A DNA stretch of 64,000 nt from Mycolicibacterium vinylchloridicum (GTDB lineage Bacteria; Actinomycetota; Actinomycetes; Mycobacteriales; Mycobacteriaceae): the NCBI RefSeq assembly GCF_013404075.1, contig NZ_JACBJQ010000017.1, positions 62,001 through 126,000 on the forward strand, in the 5' to 3' direction. Of the stretch, positions 8,987 to 17,051 are shown in pieces; the stretch's first letter is position 1, and every line of letters starts with the position of its first letter. The translations under genes and the position numbers were made by a program. A model generated the notes under the pieces. That model was not told the origin of the DNA. It was given only the letters and a program-made list of their open reading frames with translations, and made no database searches.

Positions 8987-9820
8987 ATGATGGCCGAGAA
9001 GCACTCGCTCACCGATCGCACGCTCGTCGTGTCGGGGGGCAGCCGGGGTATCGGTCTGGCCATCGCGCTCGGCGCGGCCCGTCATGGCGCCAACGTCGTG
9101 CTGCTGGCCAAGACGGCCGAGCCGCACCCGAAGCTTCCCGGCACGGTGTACACCGCCGCGGCCGAGATCGAAGCGGCCGGCGGCAAGGCCGTCGCCGTTG
9201 TGGGTGATGTGCGCAGCGAGGAAGACGTGGCCCGCGCGGTCGACGCTGCGGTGCAGAACTTCGGCGGCGTGGACATCTGCGTCAACAATGCCAGCGCCAT
9301 TGCCACCGACTCCACCGAGACGCTGTCGGCCAAGAAGTTCGATCTGATGCAGCAGATCAACATTCGCGGCACGTTCCTGTTGACCAAGGCCTGCCTGCCG
9401 TACCTGCGCACGTCGCCCAACGGGCATGTCGTGACGATCGCGCCGCCGCTGAACCTGAATCCGCACTGGCTTGGCGCCCATCCGTCCTACACCTTGTCGA
9501 AGTACGGCATGACGCTGCTCTCGATGGGATGGGCGGCTGAATACGCCGACACCGGAATCGGTTTCACCTGCCTGTGGCCGGAGACGTACATCGCGACCTC
9601 GGCGGTGGCCAACTCGGCGGACTTCGAGGATGCGCTTGCTGCGTCCCGCAGCCCGGAGATCATGGCCGACGCGGCCGTCGAGATCATCACCTCGCCGGGA
9701 TCGCAGGTCAACGGCAACTGCTCGATCGACTCCGATGTACTGCGCGCCGCCGGTGTCGAGGACCTCTCGCACTACGGCGGCGGCGACAACCCGATCATCG
9801 ACATCTTCGTCGACCGCTGA
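8987..9820 (+). CDS. HSDL2-like short-chain dehydrogenase/reductase
   Basis: A 277-residue Rossmann oxidoreductase. It has the NAD(P) motif GGSRGIG, the NNAS motif, and the active site SYTLSKYGM, where Tyr and Lys form the YxxxK pair. The NLNPHWLGAHP segment and the NGNCSIDSDVL end are characteristic of the hydroxysteroid-dehydrogenase-like-2 group, usually linked to fatty acyl or peroxisomal-type lipid metabolism. AGGAG at 8981 precedes adjacent ATG codons at 8987 and 8990; a further in-frame ATG at 8966 is less likely. Substrate unknown. It converges on the catabolic operon at 9830. Confidence 0.85.
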   Translation: MMAEKHSLTDRTLVVSGGSRGIGLAIALGAARHGANVVLLAKTAEPHPKLPGTVYTAAAEIEAAGGKAVAVVGDVRSEEDVARAVDAAVQNFGGVDICVNNASAIATDSTETLSAKKFDLMQQINIRGTFLLTKACLPYLRTSPNGHVVTIAPPLNLNPHWLGAHPSYTLSKYGMTLLSMGWAAEYADTGIGFTCLWPETYIATSAVANSADFEDALAASRSPEIMADAAVEIITSPGSQVNGNCSIDSDVLRAAGVEDLSHYGGGDNPIIDIFVDR

Positions 9821-9834
9821 CGCGGGGCGTCAGC
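9816..9834. terminator. Bidirectional hairpin spanning two convergent stop codons
   Basis: A perfect 8-bp inverted repeat (GCTGACGC / GCGTCAGC) with a three-base loop. The TGA of the SDR gene (9818-9820) lies in the left arm and the reverse-strand TGA of the next gene (9830-9832) in the right arm. A bidirectional terminator is inferred; there is no U-tract, which is common for mycobacterial hairpins. Confidence 0.5.
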
Positions 9835-10423
9835 CGACCGGCTGCAAGTCGGGGTATTCGGTGGTGATGGATAGGCCGTAGCTGCGGAATGCCTCGTAGG
9901 CGGCGACGTCCGGGTCCAGCCCCGCGGCTAACGCCGCCTGAGCCTTGAACACGCGTGCGGCCGAGCTCAATTCGTGGCGCACCTCGTCGCCGGGGCGGCC
10001 CGCGCTGGGCACCCAGACGTCACCCCAGACGGTGACTTCGGTTCGTGCCGAGCGCACCGACGCGGCCAGCGCGTCGCTGATCCGGTCGTCCGCGCTGCAC
10101 ACTGCGCCGGCCACTGCCAAAGCCGCCGGCGTCGCGCCGAACACGGCCGCCATGCTGACCGCCTGCACCCCGAGGATCTTGAGGGCGGCGACGTCGCCGG
10201 CGTCGGCGAGCGCGACCCGCACGTTCCAGCCCGCCATCACCCGGTCGAACAGCCAGCCACCGGCCGAGTGCACGACGTCGGCGACGTGGACGCCGATCAC
10301 ATCGAGCTGGTACGGCGCCAGCCTGGACGCCCGCTGACGCGACCGGGGGGTTTCACATGGGCGTTCGTCGATCTCATGCACGCCCCCCAGCGTGACAGTT
10401 TCAGGGCAATCTGTAAAGGTCAT
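9830..10423 (-). CDS. Conserved protein of unknown function, last gene of the Baeyer-Villiger operon
   Basis: A 197-residue protein starting MTFTDCPETVTLGG. I do not recognise the family. It is Ala/Val-rich with no membrane segment or signal. A Rossmann-like stretch GWNVRVALADAGDVAALKILGVQAV lies near residues 75-100, and there is a basic RSRQRASRL patch before it. ATG 10423 overlaps the stop of the upstream esterase gene in the sequence ATGA, which fixes the start and implies coupled translation with the six enzymes above it. A regulatory or accessory role in that pathway is inferred from position only. Confidence 0.65.
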   Translation of the reverse strand: MTFTDCPETVTLGGVHEIDERPCETPRSRQRASRLAPYQLDVIGVHVADVVHSAGGWLFDRVMAGWNVRVALADAGDVAALKILGVQAVSMAAVFGATPAALAVAGAVCSADDRISDALAASVRSARTEVTVWGDVWVPSAGRPGDEVRHELSSAARVFKAQAALAAGLDPDVAAYEAFRSYGLSITTEYPDLQPVG

Positions 10424-11346
10424 GATCGCTCGAAGAAGCGCCGGACGGCCTCGGCCTGCATGGCCAGCAGCTCCCGGCTGACCGTCCAGTCGGGGCACAG
10501 CGAGTCGAATCCGTGACATGTCCCGCCGAACACGTGGACGTCGGTGCGTACCCCGGCCCGCATCAGTTGCCGGGCATACTCCAGCGCCTCGTCACGCAGC
10601 GGGTCCAGCTCCGAGCAGGTGATGAACGTGCTTGCAGCGCCGATCATTTGGCGGCTGCGGCCTGGTACCGACGCGGCGCTCGGTGCGGTCTGGCCGAGAT
10701 AGTGCCGCCACATCAGTTCGGTCGCGACACCGTCGAAACCCGGCGTGGACAGAAACTCGGTCTTGGAGGCGGTGGGACGGTCGTCGAGCACGGGCTGGTG
10801 CAGCAGCAGGCCGACGACCGGCGGGAGCGTCTCGGCCGCGGACTGCTGGGCCAGTCCGGCCGCCAGCGCCGCCCCGGCGCTGTTTCCCGCGAGCGCCAGC
10901 CGGTTGCGGTCGACGCCCAGCTCGTCGGCCGCCCCCCAGGCCCACCTCAGCACCGCACTGGCGTCCTCGAGCGCCGCCGGGTAGGGGTGTTCGGGCGCCA
11001 GCCGATAGTCGACGGAGATCACCGTGCAGGCGCCCTGACGGGCCAGTTCGACGCACTGACGATGGTCGGTGTCGAGGTTGCCCAACACGAATGCGCCGGC
11101 ATGGCAATAGATCACCGACGGCGACGGCGACGGCGCACCACGGTAGATGCGGATCGGCACGGCACCGGCCGCGGCTTCGGCGATTTCCACGCCCGTTGCG
11201 TCGATCTGGCCGACGGTGTCGCGTCGGCGTTGGTTCAGCGAATCCCGAACGGCGCCAAGACTGCCCAGCGACAGATCGCTGCGCGCCGCCGCGAACGCGT
11301 GCAATGCCGGGTCGAGCCGCCGGACGATCTCGGGATCGGGCTCCAT
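10420..11346 (-). CDS. Hormone-sensitive-lipase-type alpha/beta hydrolase (esterase)
   Basis: A 308-residue esterase of the HSL (Hydrolase_3) family. The nucleophile motif GNSAG has Ser156. The oxyanion motif is HAGAF at residues 82-86, a variant of HGGGF. The acid is Asp248 (ELDPLRDE) and the base His278 (CHGF). VDYRLAPEHPYPAALED is a strong family signature. ATG 11346 lies five bases after the stop of the monooxygenase gene; longer starts run inside that gene and are rejected. In this operon it probably hydrolyses the ester or lactone made by the Baeyer-Villiger enzyme, which is inference from neighbours. Confidence 0.87.
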   Translation of the reverse strand: MEPDPEIVRRLDPALHAFAAARSDLSLGSLGAVRDSLNQRRRDTVGQIDATGVEIAEAAAGAVPIRIYRGAPSPSPSVIYCHAGAFVLGNLDTDHRQCVELARQGACTVISVDYRLAPEHPYPAALEDASAVLRWAWGAADELGVDRNRLALAGNSAGAALAAGLAQQSAAETLPPVVGLLLHQPVLDDRPTASKTEFLSTPGFDGVATELMWRHYLGQTAPSAASVPGRSRQMIGAASTFITCSELDPLRDEALEYARQLMRAGVRTDVHVFGGTCHGFDSLCPDWTVSRELLAMQAEAVRRFFERS

Positions 11347-11351
11347 CGGCG

Positions 11352-12827
11352 CTACCCGCCGGGTGTGAAGGTGTAGTCGCGCGGGCGGAATCGGCGCGTC
11401 ATCGCCCAGAACGCGCGCGCGCTGCGCGGCCATTGCGTGACCACCCGCCCGTTGGGTGCACGGAAGTAGTTGCTGCACCGCGTGGTCCACACGGTGCCCG
11501 CCATCCACCGGTCGACGTCGGCCAAAAAGTCCGCCATCGTCTGTGGGCGCACGGCAACATAGCGCCTGCGTGTCCGGCGCAGATACTTCAACGCCCGCAC
11601 GATGTAGTGCGCCTGGGCTTCGAGCACGAAGATCACGCTATTGGAGCCGACGTTGGTGTTGGGCCCATACAGCATGAAGAAGTTCGGGAACCCCGGGACC
11701 GTCATCCCCAGATAGGCGAACGCGCCATCGTGCCAGGTGTCGTGCAGCGAGCGGTCGCCCTCGCCGATGACGTCGATCTGGCCGAGGTAGTCGGTGGCGG
11801 CATAGCCGGTGGCGCACAACACCACATCCACGTCCAGTTCGGTGCCGTCCTCGGTGATCAGCGAGCGCGCCCGCAGCGAGCGGGCCGGGCTGGACACCAC
11901 CTCGACATGCGGCTGGGTCAGCGTCGACAAATAGTCGGCGGCGAACACCAGGCGCTTGCAGCCCAGCGGATGATCCGGCGTGAGCTTGGCGCGCAGCTCA
12001 GGGTCGGCCACGCATGCTTCCAGGTAGCGCAGCGAGATGTCTTTGAACTCTTGGGTTTTGTCGCTGCCGTTCTCGATCACCGAGATATTGCGTTCACTGC
12101 GCAGCCACAGCCGGGTCCGGTAGAACTTCTTGGCGAAGGGTATGCGCCTGAAGATCACGCGTTCCCGTTCGGTGTAGGGACGGTCCGGTTTGGGCAGGAT
12201 CCAGGTGGGGGAGCGCTGCACCGAGTACACCTTGTCGGCCACCTTGGCGACCTCGGGGATCAGCTGCGATGCGGTGGAGCCGGTGCCCAGTACCGCGACC
12301 CGGGTTCCGGTGAGGTCCACGGAGTGATCCCAGCGTGCGGTGTGCATCAGTGTCCCGGTGAACGGTTCCTGCTCATGAAGATCCGGCAGTAGCGGCCTGG
12401 TGAACATGCCGACGGCGGACACCACGATGTCGAAGGTGTGCTGCTGTCCGGTCGAGTCGGTCAGTGTCCACGTGTTCGCACCGGGATTCCACTGTGCGGT
12501 GGTGATTTCGGTGTTCAGCCGCAGGTGGGGGCGCAAGCCGTGCCGGTCGGTGGACCGCTCGAAGTATTCCAGCAGTTCCGGCTGGCCCGGCCACATCCGG
12601 CTCCACTCCGAGTTCAGGTCGAACGAGTAGGAGTACAGATGCGACTTCACATCGCAGGCCAGCCCGGGATAGGTGTTGATGCGCCAGGTGCCGCCGACCC
12701 CGTCCTCCCGGTCGAAGATCGTGAAGTCGCGAAAGCCGGCCTTGGCCAAGAAGATTCCCAGGGCCAGGCCACCCGGTCCGGCACCGATGATGCCGACCGA
12801 CAGCGGGCTCAGCCGATCCGCAGGCAT
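11352..12827 (-). CDS. Flavin-containing Baeyer-Villiger-type monooxygenase
   Basis: A 491-residue FAD and NADPH enzyme. The FAD motif GAGPGG is at residues 15-20, the Baeyer-Villiger fingerprint FTGTLMHTARWD at 156-167, and the NADPH motif GTGSTA at 181-186. Enzymes of this type insert oxygen next to a ketone to give an ester or lactone, or oxidise heteroatoms. Its start overlaps the end of the upstream SDR gene by 19 bases. The operon context (alcohol and ketone dehydrogenases upstream, esterase downstream) favours ketone oxygenation. The natural substrate is not evident. Confidence 0.9.
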   Translation of the reverse strand: MPADRLSPLSVGIIGAGPGGLALGIFLAKAGFRDFTIFDREDGVGGTWRINTYPGLACDVKSHLYSYSFDLNSEWSRMWPGQPELLEYFERSTDRHGLRPHLRLNTEITTAQWNPGANTWTLTDSTGQQHTFDIVVSAVGMFTRPLLPDLHEQEPFTGTLMHTARWDHSVDLTGTRVAVLGTGSTASQLIPEVAKVADKVYSVQRSPTWILPKPDRPYTERERVIFRRIPFAKKFYRTRLWLRSERNISVIENGSDKTQEFKDISLRYLEACVADPELRAKLTPDHPLGCKRLVFAADYLSTLTQPHVEVVSSPARSLRARSLITEDGTELDVDVVLCATGYAATDYLGQIDVIGEGDRSLHDTWHDGAFAYLGMTVPGFPNFFMLYGPNTNVGSNSVIFVLEAQAHYIVRALKYLRRTRRRYVAVRPQTMADFLADVDRWMAGTVWTTRCSNYFRAPNGRVVTQWPRSARAFWAMTRRFRPRDYTFTPGG

Positions 12828-13540
12828 TGCCCACCATCGACGACGAGCTCACTTCCGGTGATGAACGACGCGTGCTCGGACACCAGGAAGGCCACCGCGT
12901 CGGCGACCTCCATCGGCTGGCCGAGCCGTCCGCTGTAGGACCGCTCGATCAGCCGCTGCCGCGCGGTGTCGTCGAGCATGGGGGTGTCGATCGGTCCGGG
13001 GAACACCGCATTGACCCGGATACCGTCACTCGCCAACTCGGCCGCGGCGATCTGGGTCAGGCCGCGCAGTGCCCACTTCGACGAGCCGTACGCCGCGTGG
13101 AATGGGAATGGCCGAATGGCCCCGGTGCTGCACGTGTTGACGATCGCGGCACCCTCGGCGCGGCGCAGGTGCTCCAGCGACGCCCGGATGCCCAGAAACG
13201 GCCCTAAAGTGTTGAACCGCCAACTGCTTTCGAATCCTTGTGCGGTCTCCTCGGACAGCGGGGCGCGGTGCAGCACGCCCGCGTTGTTCACCAGCGTGCT
13301 CAACCCGCCGAAGTGCTCGACGACCTCGCTCACCGCGGCCGACCACAGCTCCTCGGAGGTGACGTCGAGTTCGACGGCGATCACGCCGTCGTCGTCCAGC
13401 GCACTGACTGCCGTACGTAGCTCCTCGATGCGCAGGTCGGCGGCGGCGACCGTGAATCCGTCGGCGCGCAACCGCTTCACCAGCGCCGCGCCCTGACCAC
13501 GTGCCGCGCCGGTGACCAACGCGACCTTGAGTTCACTCAT
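12809..13540 (-). CDS. SDR-family oxidoreductase of the Baeyer-Villiger operon
   Basis: A 243-residue classical SDR. It shows the cofactor motif TGAARGQG (residues 10-17), the acidic LDVTSEE segment, NNAG, the catalytic Tyr/Lys in YGSSK, and the C-terminal ITGSELVVDGG. Aspartate at the end of the second strand (AAADLR) suggests NAD(H) over NADP(H). It starts four bases inside the end of the aldolase gene (ATGA overlap). It probably interconverts an alcohol and a ketone in the pathway; substrate unknown. Confidence 0.87.
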   Translation of the reverse strand: MSELKVALVTGAARGQGAALVKRLRADGFTVAAADLRIEELRTAVSALDDDGVIAVELDVTSEELWSAAVSEVVEHFGGLSTLVNNAGVLHRAPLSEETAQGFESSWRFNTLGPFLGIRASLEHLRRAEGAAIVNTCSTGAIRPFPFHAAYGSSKWALRGLTQIAAAELASDGIRVNAVFPGPIDTPMLDDTARQRLIERSYSGRLGQPMEVADAVAFLVSEHASFITGSELVVDGGQCLRIG

Positions 13541-14292
13541 GCCCGGCCCTCGGCCTCTGCCAGATGCGCCGTCGCACCGCGTCGCAGTGCGCCCGACTCC
13601 GGGGCGAGAGTGATCAGCTGAAAGCCCAACGCGGCCAAATCCTTTCCTGTCACGCCGTCACCGGCGTGGATACCTGCGACAATGCCGGCCGCGGCGGCGG
13701 CCTGCTGGACGCGAACGATCGCGTCGCGGACTGCTGGGTTGGCGGTCGCCTTGACGATGCCGACGCCGAGCGAGATCGCCAGATCCGCCGGGCCGACGTA
13801 GACGCCGGCCAGGCCTGGCACCGAACAGATCTCGTCGACCGCGCCCAGCCCAGCCGCCGTCTCGATCATCGCGAACACGCTGACCCGGTCTGCCAGCGCG
13901 GCGGGGTCGGCGCCCAGGCTGGCGCGCAGCGGACCGAAGCTGCGGATCCCTTCGGGTGTGAACCGGGTGGCGGCCACCGCTTCGGCGGCCTGCTCGGGGC
14001 GGTCGATCATCGCGACGATGATCGCGTCGGCGCCCGCGTCGAGTACCCGGCCGATCGGTGCGGACGCGGCCGTCGGAACCCGGACCGCGGTGGCGATCGG
14101 CACGTGCTCTATGCGGCGCAGGATCTGCGCCACGTCGGCGTCGTCGAGATAGCCGTGCTGGATGTCGAAGCCGACGTAGTCGTAACCGGCGCGCGCGAAT
14201 TCGTCGGGTCCGGCGAAGGTCGGGCCGGTGATCCAGCCGCCCCATACCTGAGCCTTGTCGGCCAGTGCCTGCTGGAGCCTGCTCGCGGTCAT
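13537..14292 (-). CDS. HpcH/HpaI-family aldolase
   Basis: A 251-residue class II (metal-dependent) aldolase of the HpcH/HpaI/CitE fold. The FDIQHGYLDD segment replaces the usual D-x-E-H-G. The metal-binding glutamate is in FAMIETAAGL and the aspartate in VYVGPADLAISLG. Family members cleave 4-hydroxy-2-oxo acids to pyruvate and an aldehyde. It overlaps both neighbours by 4 bp (ATGA), between the alcohol dehydrogenase and the SDR, so a role in the last carbon-carbon cleavage of the operon's substrate is inferred. Confidence 0.87.
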   Translation of the reverse strand: MTASRLQQALADKAQVWGGWITGPTFAGPDEFARAGYDYVGFDIQHGYLDDADVAQILRRIEHVPIATAVRVPTAASAPIGRVLDAGADAIIVAMIDRPEQAAEAVAATRFTPEGIRSFGPLRASLGADPAALADRVSVFAMIETAAGLGAVDEICSVPGLAGVYVGPADLAISLGVGIVKATANPAVRDAIVRVQQAAAAAGIVAGIHAGDGVTGKDLAALGFQLITLAPESGALRRGATAHLAEAEGRA

Positions 14293-15260
14293 GACGCCAC
14301 GATGGAGATCTTGACCCGGCCGGGGGTTGGGCGGCAGGCGAACTCGAAGGCCTCTTGGACGTCGTTGATGCCGAAGGTATGCGTGACGTACATGCCGAGC
14401 AGATCGGGATGCTTACGGGCGAACGCGTCGGCGGCGTCGAGCACTCGCCGGCGATCCAGTGTCACACCGGATTTCAGCGTGAGGTTGTTGCGCAACATGG
14501 TGCGCATGCTGATCGGGTAGCTGTCGTCATCGGGCACGCCGAAGTAGAACACCGTGCCGCCGAAGCCGGTTGCCTCGACCGCGTTGTTGAGCGTGGCAAC
14601 CTGATGACCGACCGCTTCGATGACGACATCGGGCTTGTCGTGCGGCGCCAGGTGAGCCACCCAGCGATCGCTGGTGGCCCGCACGACGGTGTCGACGCCG
14701 AACTTCGCGCCGATGTCGTCACGGTAGATGGGATCGACGCCGGTCACCTGTTGGGCCCCTGCGGCTTTGGCCACGTAGGAGAACAGCAGCCCGATCGAGC
14801 CTTGACCGATCACCGCCACCCGCTTGCCGGCGAGCGGCGGAAGCTGTTCGACCGCATAGAGGATGCAGGCCAGCGGCTGCAGACCGACTGCCTCGGCGGG
14901 GCTCAGCGCGGGGTCGTAGGGAGCCAGCCCGTTGCCGTCGGAGACCACGTATTCCATCAGTCCGTCGAAGCCGGAGGCCCAGCCGACGACGCGATCGCCC
15001 GGGCGGTGGTCGGGGTGGGCGCTGGCCAACACTTCTCCGACGATCTCGTGGACCGGGAAGCCCGCCATCTCGGCGGCCAGTGCTCCGGTGTCACCGGGCA
15101 GTCGCCCTTGTACGCCCTTGAATCCGGGGATGTCGCTGCCGCAGATGCCCGCGGCGAGGAACTTCAGCAGCACCTGCCCGTCACGGAGTCGGTCGGACGT
15201 CGGTTCGGGCACTGTGACCCGCTCGAACGTGTACGGCGCGACGAGCCGATAACACCACAC
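14289..15260 (-). CDS. Zinc-type alcohol dehydrogenase (MDR family)
   Basis: A 323-residue medium-chain dehydrogenase, first gene of the minus-strand operon. The catalytic zinc ligands are suggested by GICGSD (Cys) and the His-Glu pair in FPVHEIVG. The Rossmann motif is GQGSIG. The four-cysteine structural-zinc lobe of classical ADHs is missing, so it belongs to a shorter subgroup. The start is GTG 15260. The 102-base divergent region to the SMP-30 gene should hold its promoter. It probably oxidises a secondary alcohol to feed the Baeyer-Villiger step. Confidence 0.86.
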   Translation of the reverse strand: MWCYRLVAPYTFERVTVPEPTSDRLRDGQVLLKFLAAGICGSDIPGFKGVQGRLPGDTGALAAEMAGFPVHEIVGEVLASAHPDHRPGDRVVGWASGFDGLMEYVVSDGNGLAPYDPALSPAEAVGLQPLACILYAVEQLPPLAGKRVAVIGQGSIGLLFSYVAKAAGAQQVTGVDPIYRDDIGAKFGVDTVVRATSDRWVAHLAPHDKPDVVIEAVGHQVATLNNAVEATGFGGTVFYFGVPDDDSYPISMRTMLRNNLTLKSGVTLDRRRVLDAADAFARKHPDLLGMYVTHTFGINDVQEAFEFACRPTPGRVKISIVAS

Positions 15261-15311
15261 GGGCTAGGCCTCCGATAACGCGTGGGTCGTTGACAGTGGC
15301 ACCTACGGAGC

Positions 15312-15339
15312 GTGACACTTGGGAGCACTTTTGTAAAGT
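15312..15339 (+). promoter_or_regulatory. Candidate promoter with overlapping palindrome for the SMP-30 gene
   Basis: GTGACA (15312-15317) and TAAAGT (15334-15339) are separated by 16 bases, close to mycobacterial SigA -35 and -10 elements, and sit 24 bases before the ATG at 15363. The -10 is embedded in the palindrome ACTTT-TGT-AAAGT (15327-15339), which could be a repressor site. Not tested. Confidence 0.4.
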
Positions 15340-15362
15340 AGGGCGATGGGTAAAGGCACGGT

Positions 15363-16211
15363 ATGAGCACAGTCGGCGCTCCGGCGCGTACACCGCTGGC
15401 CGACGGCTTCTGCTTCGGCGAGGGGCCGCGCTGGTTCGAGGGCCTGTTGTGGGTGTCGGACATGCTCGGCGAGGCGGTGCACACGATCACCTACGACGGG
15501 TCGGTCACGACGTTGGACCTGCCCGGGCACGCACCGGCGGGCCTTGGTTTCCGTCCCGACGGCACGCTGCTGATCGCCTCGACCGAACGCCGGGTCGTGC
15601 TGCGCTACGACGGTGACGCGGTCACCGAGATCGCCGACCTCTCCGGGACCGCACCGGCCGGCCTCGGTGACATGGTGGTCGACGCGGCGGGCCGCGCCTA
15701 CATCGGTTCGCAGGCCCGCGCGGGCGGCATCATCTTTCGGCTCGATCTCGACGGCGCGGTCACCGTGGTGGCGCGGGATCTGGACTTTCCCAACGGCATG
15801 GCGATAACGCCGGACGGCGCAACGCTGATCGTCGCCGAGTCGATCGGGCGGCGGCTGACCGCCTACGACATCGACGCCGCCGGCGGGTTGTCCGGGCGGC
15901 GCGTATTCGCCGACGGACTCGACGGCCCACCGGACGGGATCGCGCTGGACGACGCGGGTGGGGTGTGGACGGCGATGACGCTGGCCCATCAGTTCGAACG
16001 CGTCGTGGCCGGTGGCGAGGTCACCGACCGGATCGACATCGGCGACCGGGCGGCCATCGCGTGCATGCTCGGCGGGCCGGACCGTCGCACCTTGTTCCTG
16101 GTCTCCACGTCCGACGCGTACCCACAGCGGTTGATCGGCACCCGCACCTCGTGGGTCGAGACCGTCAGGGTCGAAAGCCCGGGCGCCGGTTTTCCGTCCA
16201 TCGAAAGGTGA
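15363..16211 (+). CDS. SMP-30/gluconolactonase-family lactonase
   Basis: A 282-residue six-bladed propeller hydrolase. The metal-binding signature residues appear in GEGPRW (Glu), FPNGMAITPDG (Asn) and PPDGIALDD (Asp). Family members open lactones with a divalent metal. It is divergent from the Baeyer-Villiger operon and followed three bases later by the thioesterase gene. A lactonase beside a Baeyer-Villiger enzyme makes sense for a cyclic ketone substrate, which is inference. Confidence 0.87.
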   Translation: MSTVGAPARTPLADGFCFGEGPRWFEGLLWVSDMLGEAVHTITYDGSVTTLDLPGHAPAGLGFRPDGTLLIASTERRVVLRYDGDAVTEIADLSGTAPAGLGDMVVDAAGRAYIGSQARAGGIIFRLDLDGAVTVVARDLDFPNGMAITPDGATLIVAESIGRRLTAYDIDAAGGLSGRRVFADGLDGPPDGIALDDAGGVWTAMTLAHQFERVVAGGEVTDRIDIGDRAAIACMLGGPDRRTLFLVSTSDAYPQRLIGTRTSWVETVRVESPGAGFPSIER

Positions 16212-16213
16212 GC

Positions 16214-17032
16214 ATGACCGACAGCTACTACGAACTCGTCGACCCGGACGATCCGCGCGGAGAGAAGTTCCGGGCCACCGACCTGGTTCGCAGCACGTGG
16301 ACGTCGCACATCCAGCATGCGGGTCCGGTGTCGGCGCTGTTGGTCCGCGCGCTCGAGCGCTGCGAGCAGCGTGCCGACACCCGGCTGAGCCGGGTGGTGG
16401 TCGATCTGCTCGGGCCGGTGCCGGCCGAAGGGGACCTGTGGGTCACCGCGACGCTGGAGCGGGGCGGCAAGCAAATCGAATTGGTGTCCGCGCAGATGCT
16501 GGGCACGGGTCCGGACGGGCAGCCGCGTCCGGTTGCGCGGGCGAGTGGCTGGCGGATGCTGACGCTGGACACCGAGGCGTTGCTGTCGGCGCCGGTGGAG
16601 CCGTTGCGCCCGCGTGCGGACGGCGTGAACCGCAATCTCGCCGACAACTTCGACCGGAATTACGTGCACAGCCTGGAGTGGCTGTGGCTCACCAAGCCGC
16701 TCGCACCGGGTCCGGGGGAGTCGTGGCTGCGGCCGATGGTCGATCTGGTGCAGGGTGAGGAGATGACGCCGCTGGAGCGGCTGTTCGCCGTCGCCGACGA
16801 CGCCAACGGGATCGGCAGCAAGATCGACATCACCAAGTACACGTTCCTCAACACCGATCTGGCGGTGCACGTGCACCGAGTTCCCAAGGGGGAGTGGATC
16901 GGTGTACGTGCCGAGACGATGTACGGTCCCGACGGGGTGGGGACGACGGTCGGCACGCTGTTCGACGACGACGGCGCGATCGGCGTCATCCAGCAGTCGG
17001 TGCTGGTGCGCCCCAGGCCGCCAAAGGCCTAG
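16214..17032 (+). CDS. TesB-like thioesterase-superfamily (hotdog) protein
   Basis: A 272-residue protein beginning MTDSYYELVDPDDP. The pattern is a double-hotdog acyl-CoA thioesterase-like protein: FRATDLVRSTWTSHIQHAGPVSALL early, VVDLLGPVPAEGDLWVTATLERGGKQIEL in the first domain, and TKYTFLNTDLAVHVHRVPKGEWIGV in the second. The start at ATG 16214 follows the lactonase stop by two bases; upstream extensions lie inside that gene. It would hydrolyse or bind acyl-CoA products of the neighbouring pathway; substrate unknown. Confidence 0.78.
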   Translation: MTDSYYELVDPDDPRGEKFRATDLVRSTWTSHIQHAGPVSALLVRALERCEQRADTRLSRVVVDLLGPVPAEGDLWVTATLERGGKQIELVSAQMLGTGPDGQPRPVARASGWRMLTLDTEALLSAPVEPLRPRADGVNRNLADNFDRNYVHSLEWLWLTKPLAPGPGESWLRPMVDLVQGEEMTPLERLFAVADDANGIGSKIDITKYTFLNTDLAVHVHRVPKGEWIGVRAETMYGPDGVGTTVGTLFDDDGAIGVIQQSVLVRPRPPKA

Positions 17033-17051
17033 TCGCGGTGAGGCCTAGTCG
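17025..17051. repeat. 11-bp direct repeat around two convergent TAG stops
   Basis: AGGCCTAGTCG occurs at 17025-17035 and again at 17041-17051. The plus-strand stop TAG (17030-17032) is in the first copy and the minus-strand stop (CTA at 17045-17047) in the second. AGGCCT is self-complementary, so the copies can also pair as a 6-bp hairpin with a ten-base loop. Confidence 0.55.
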
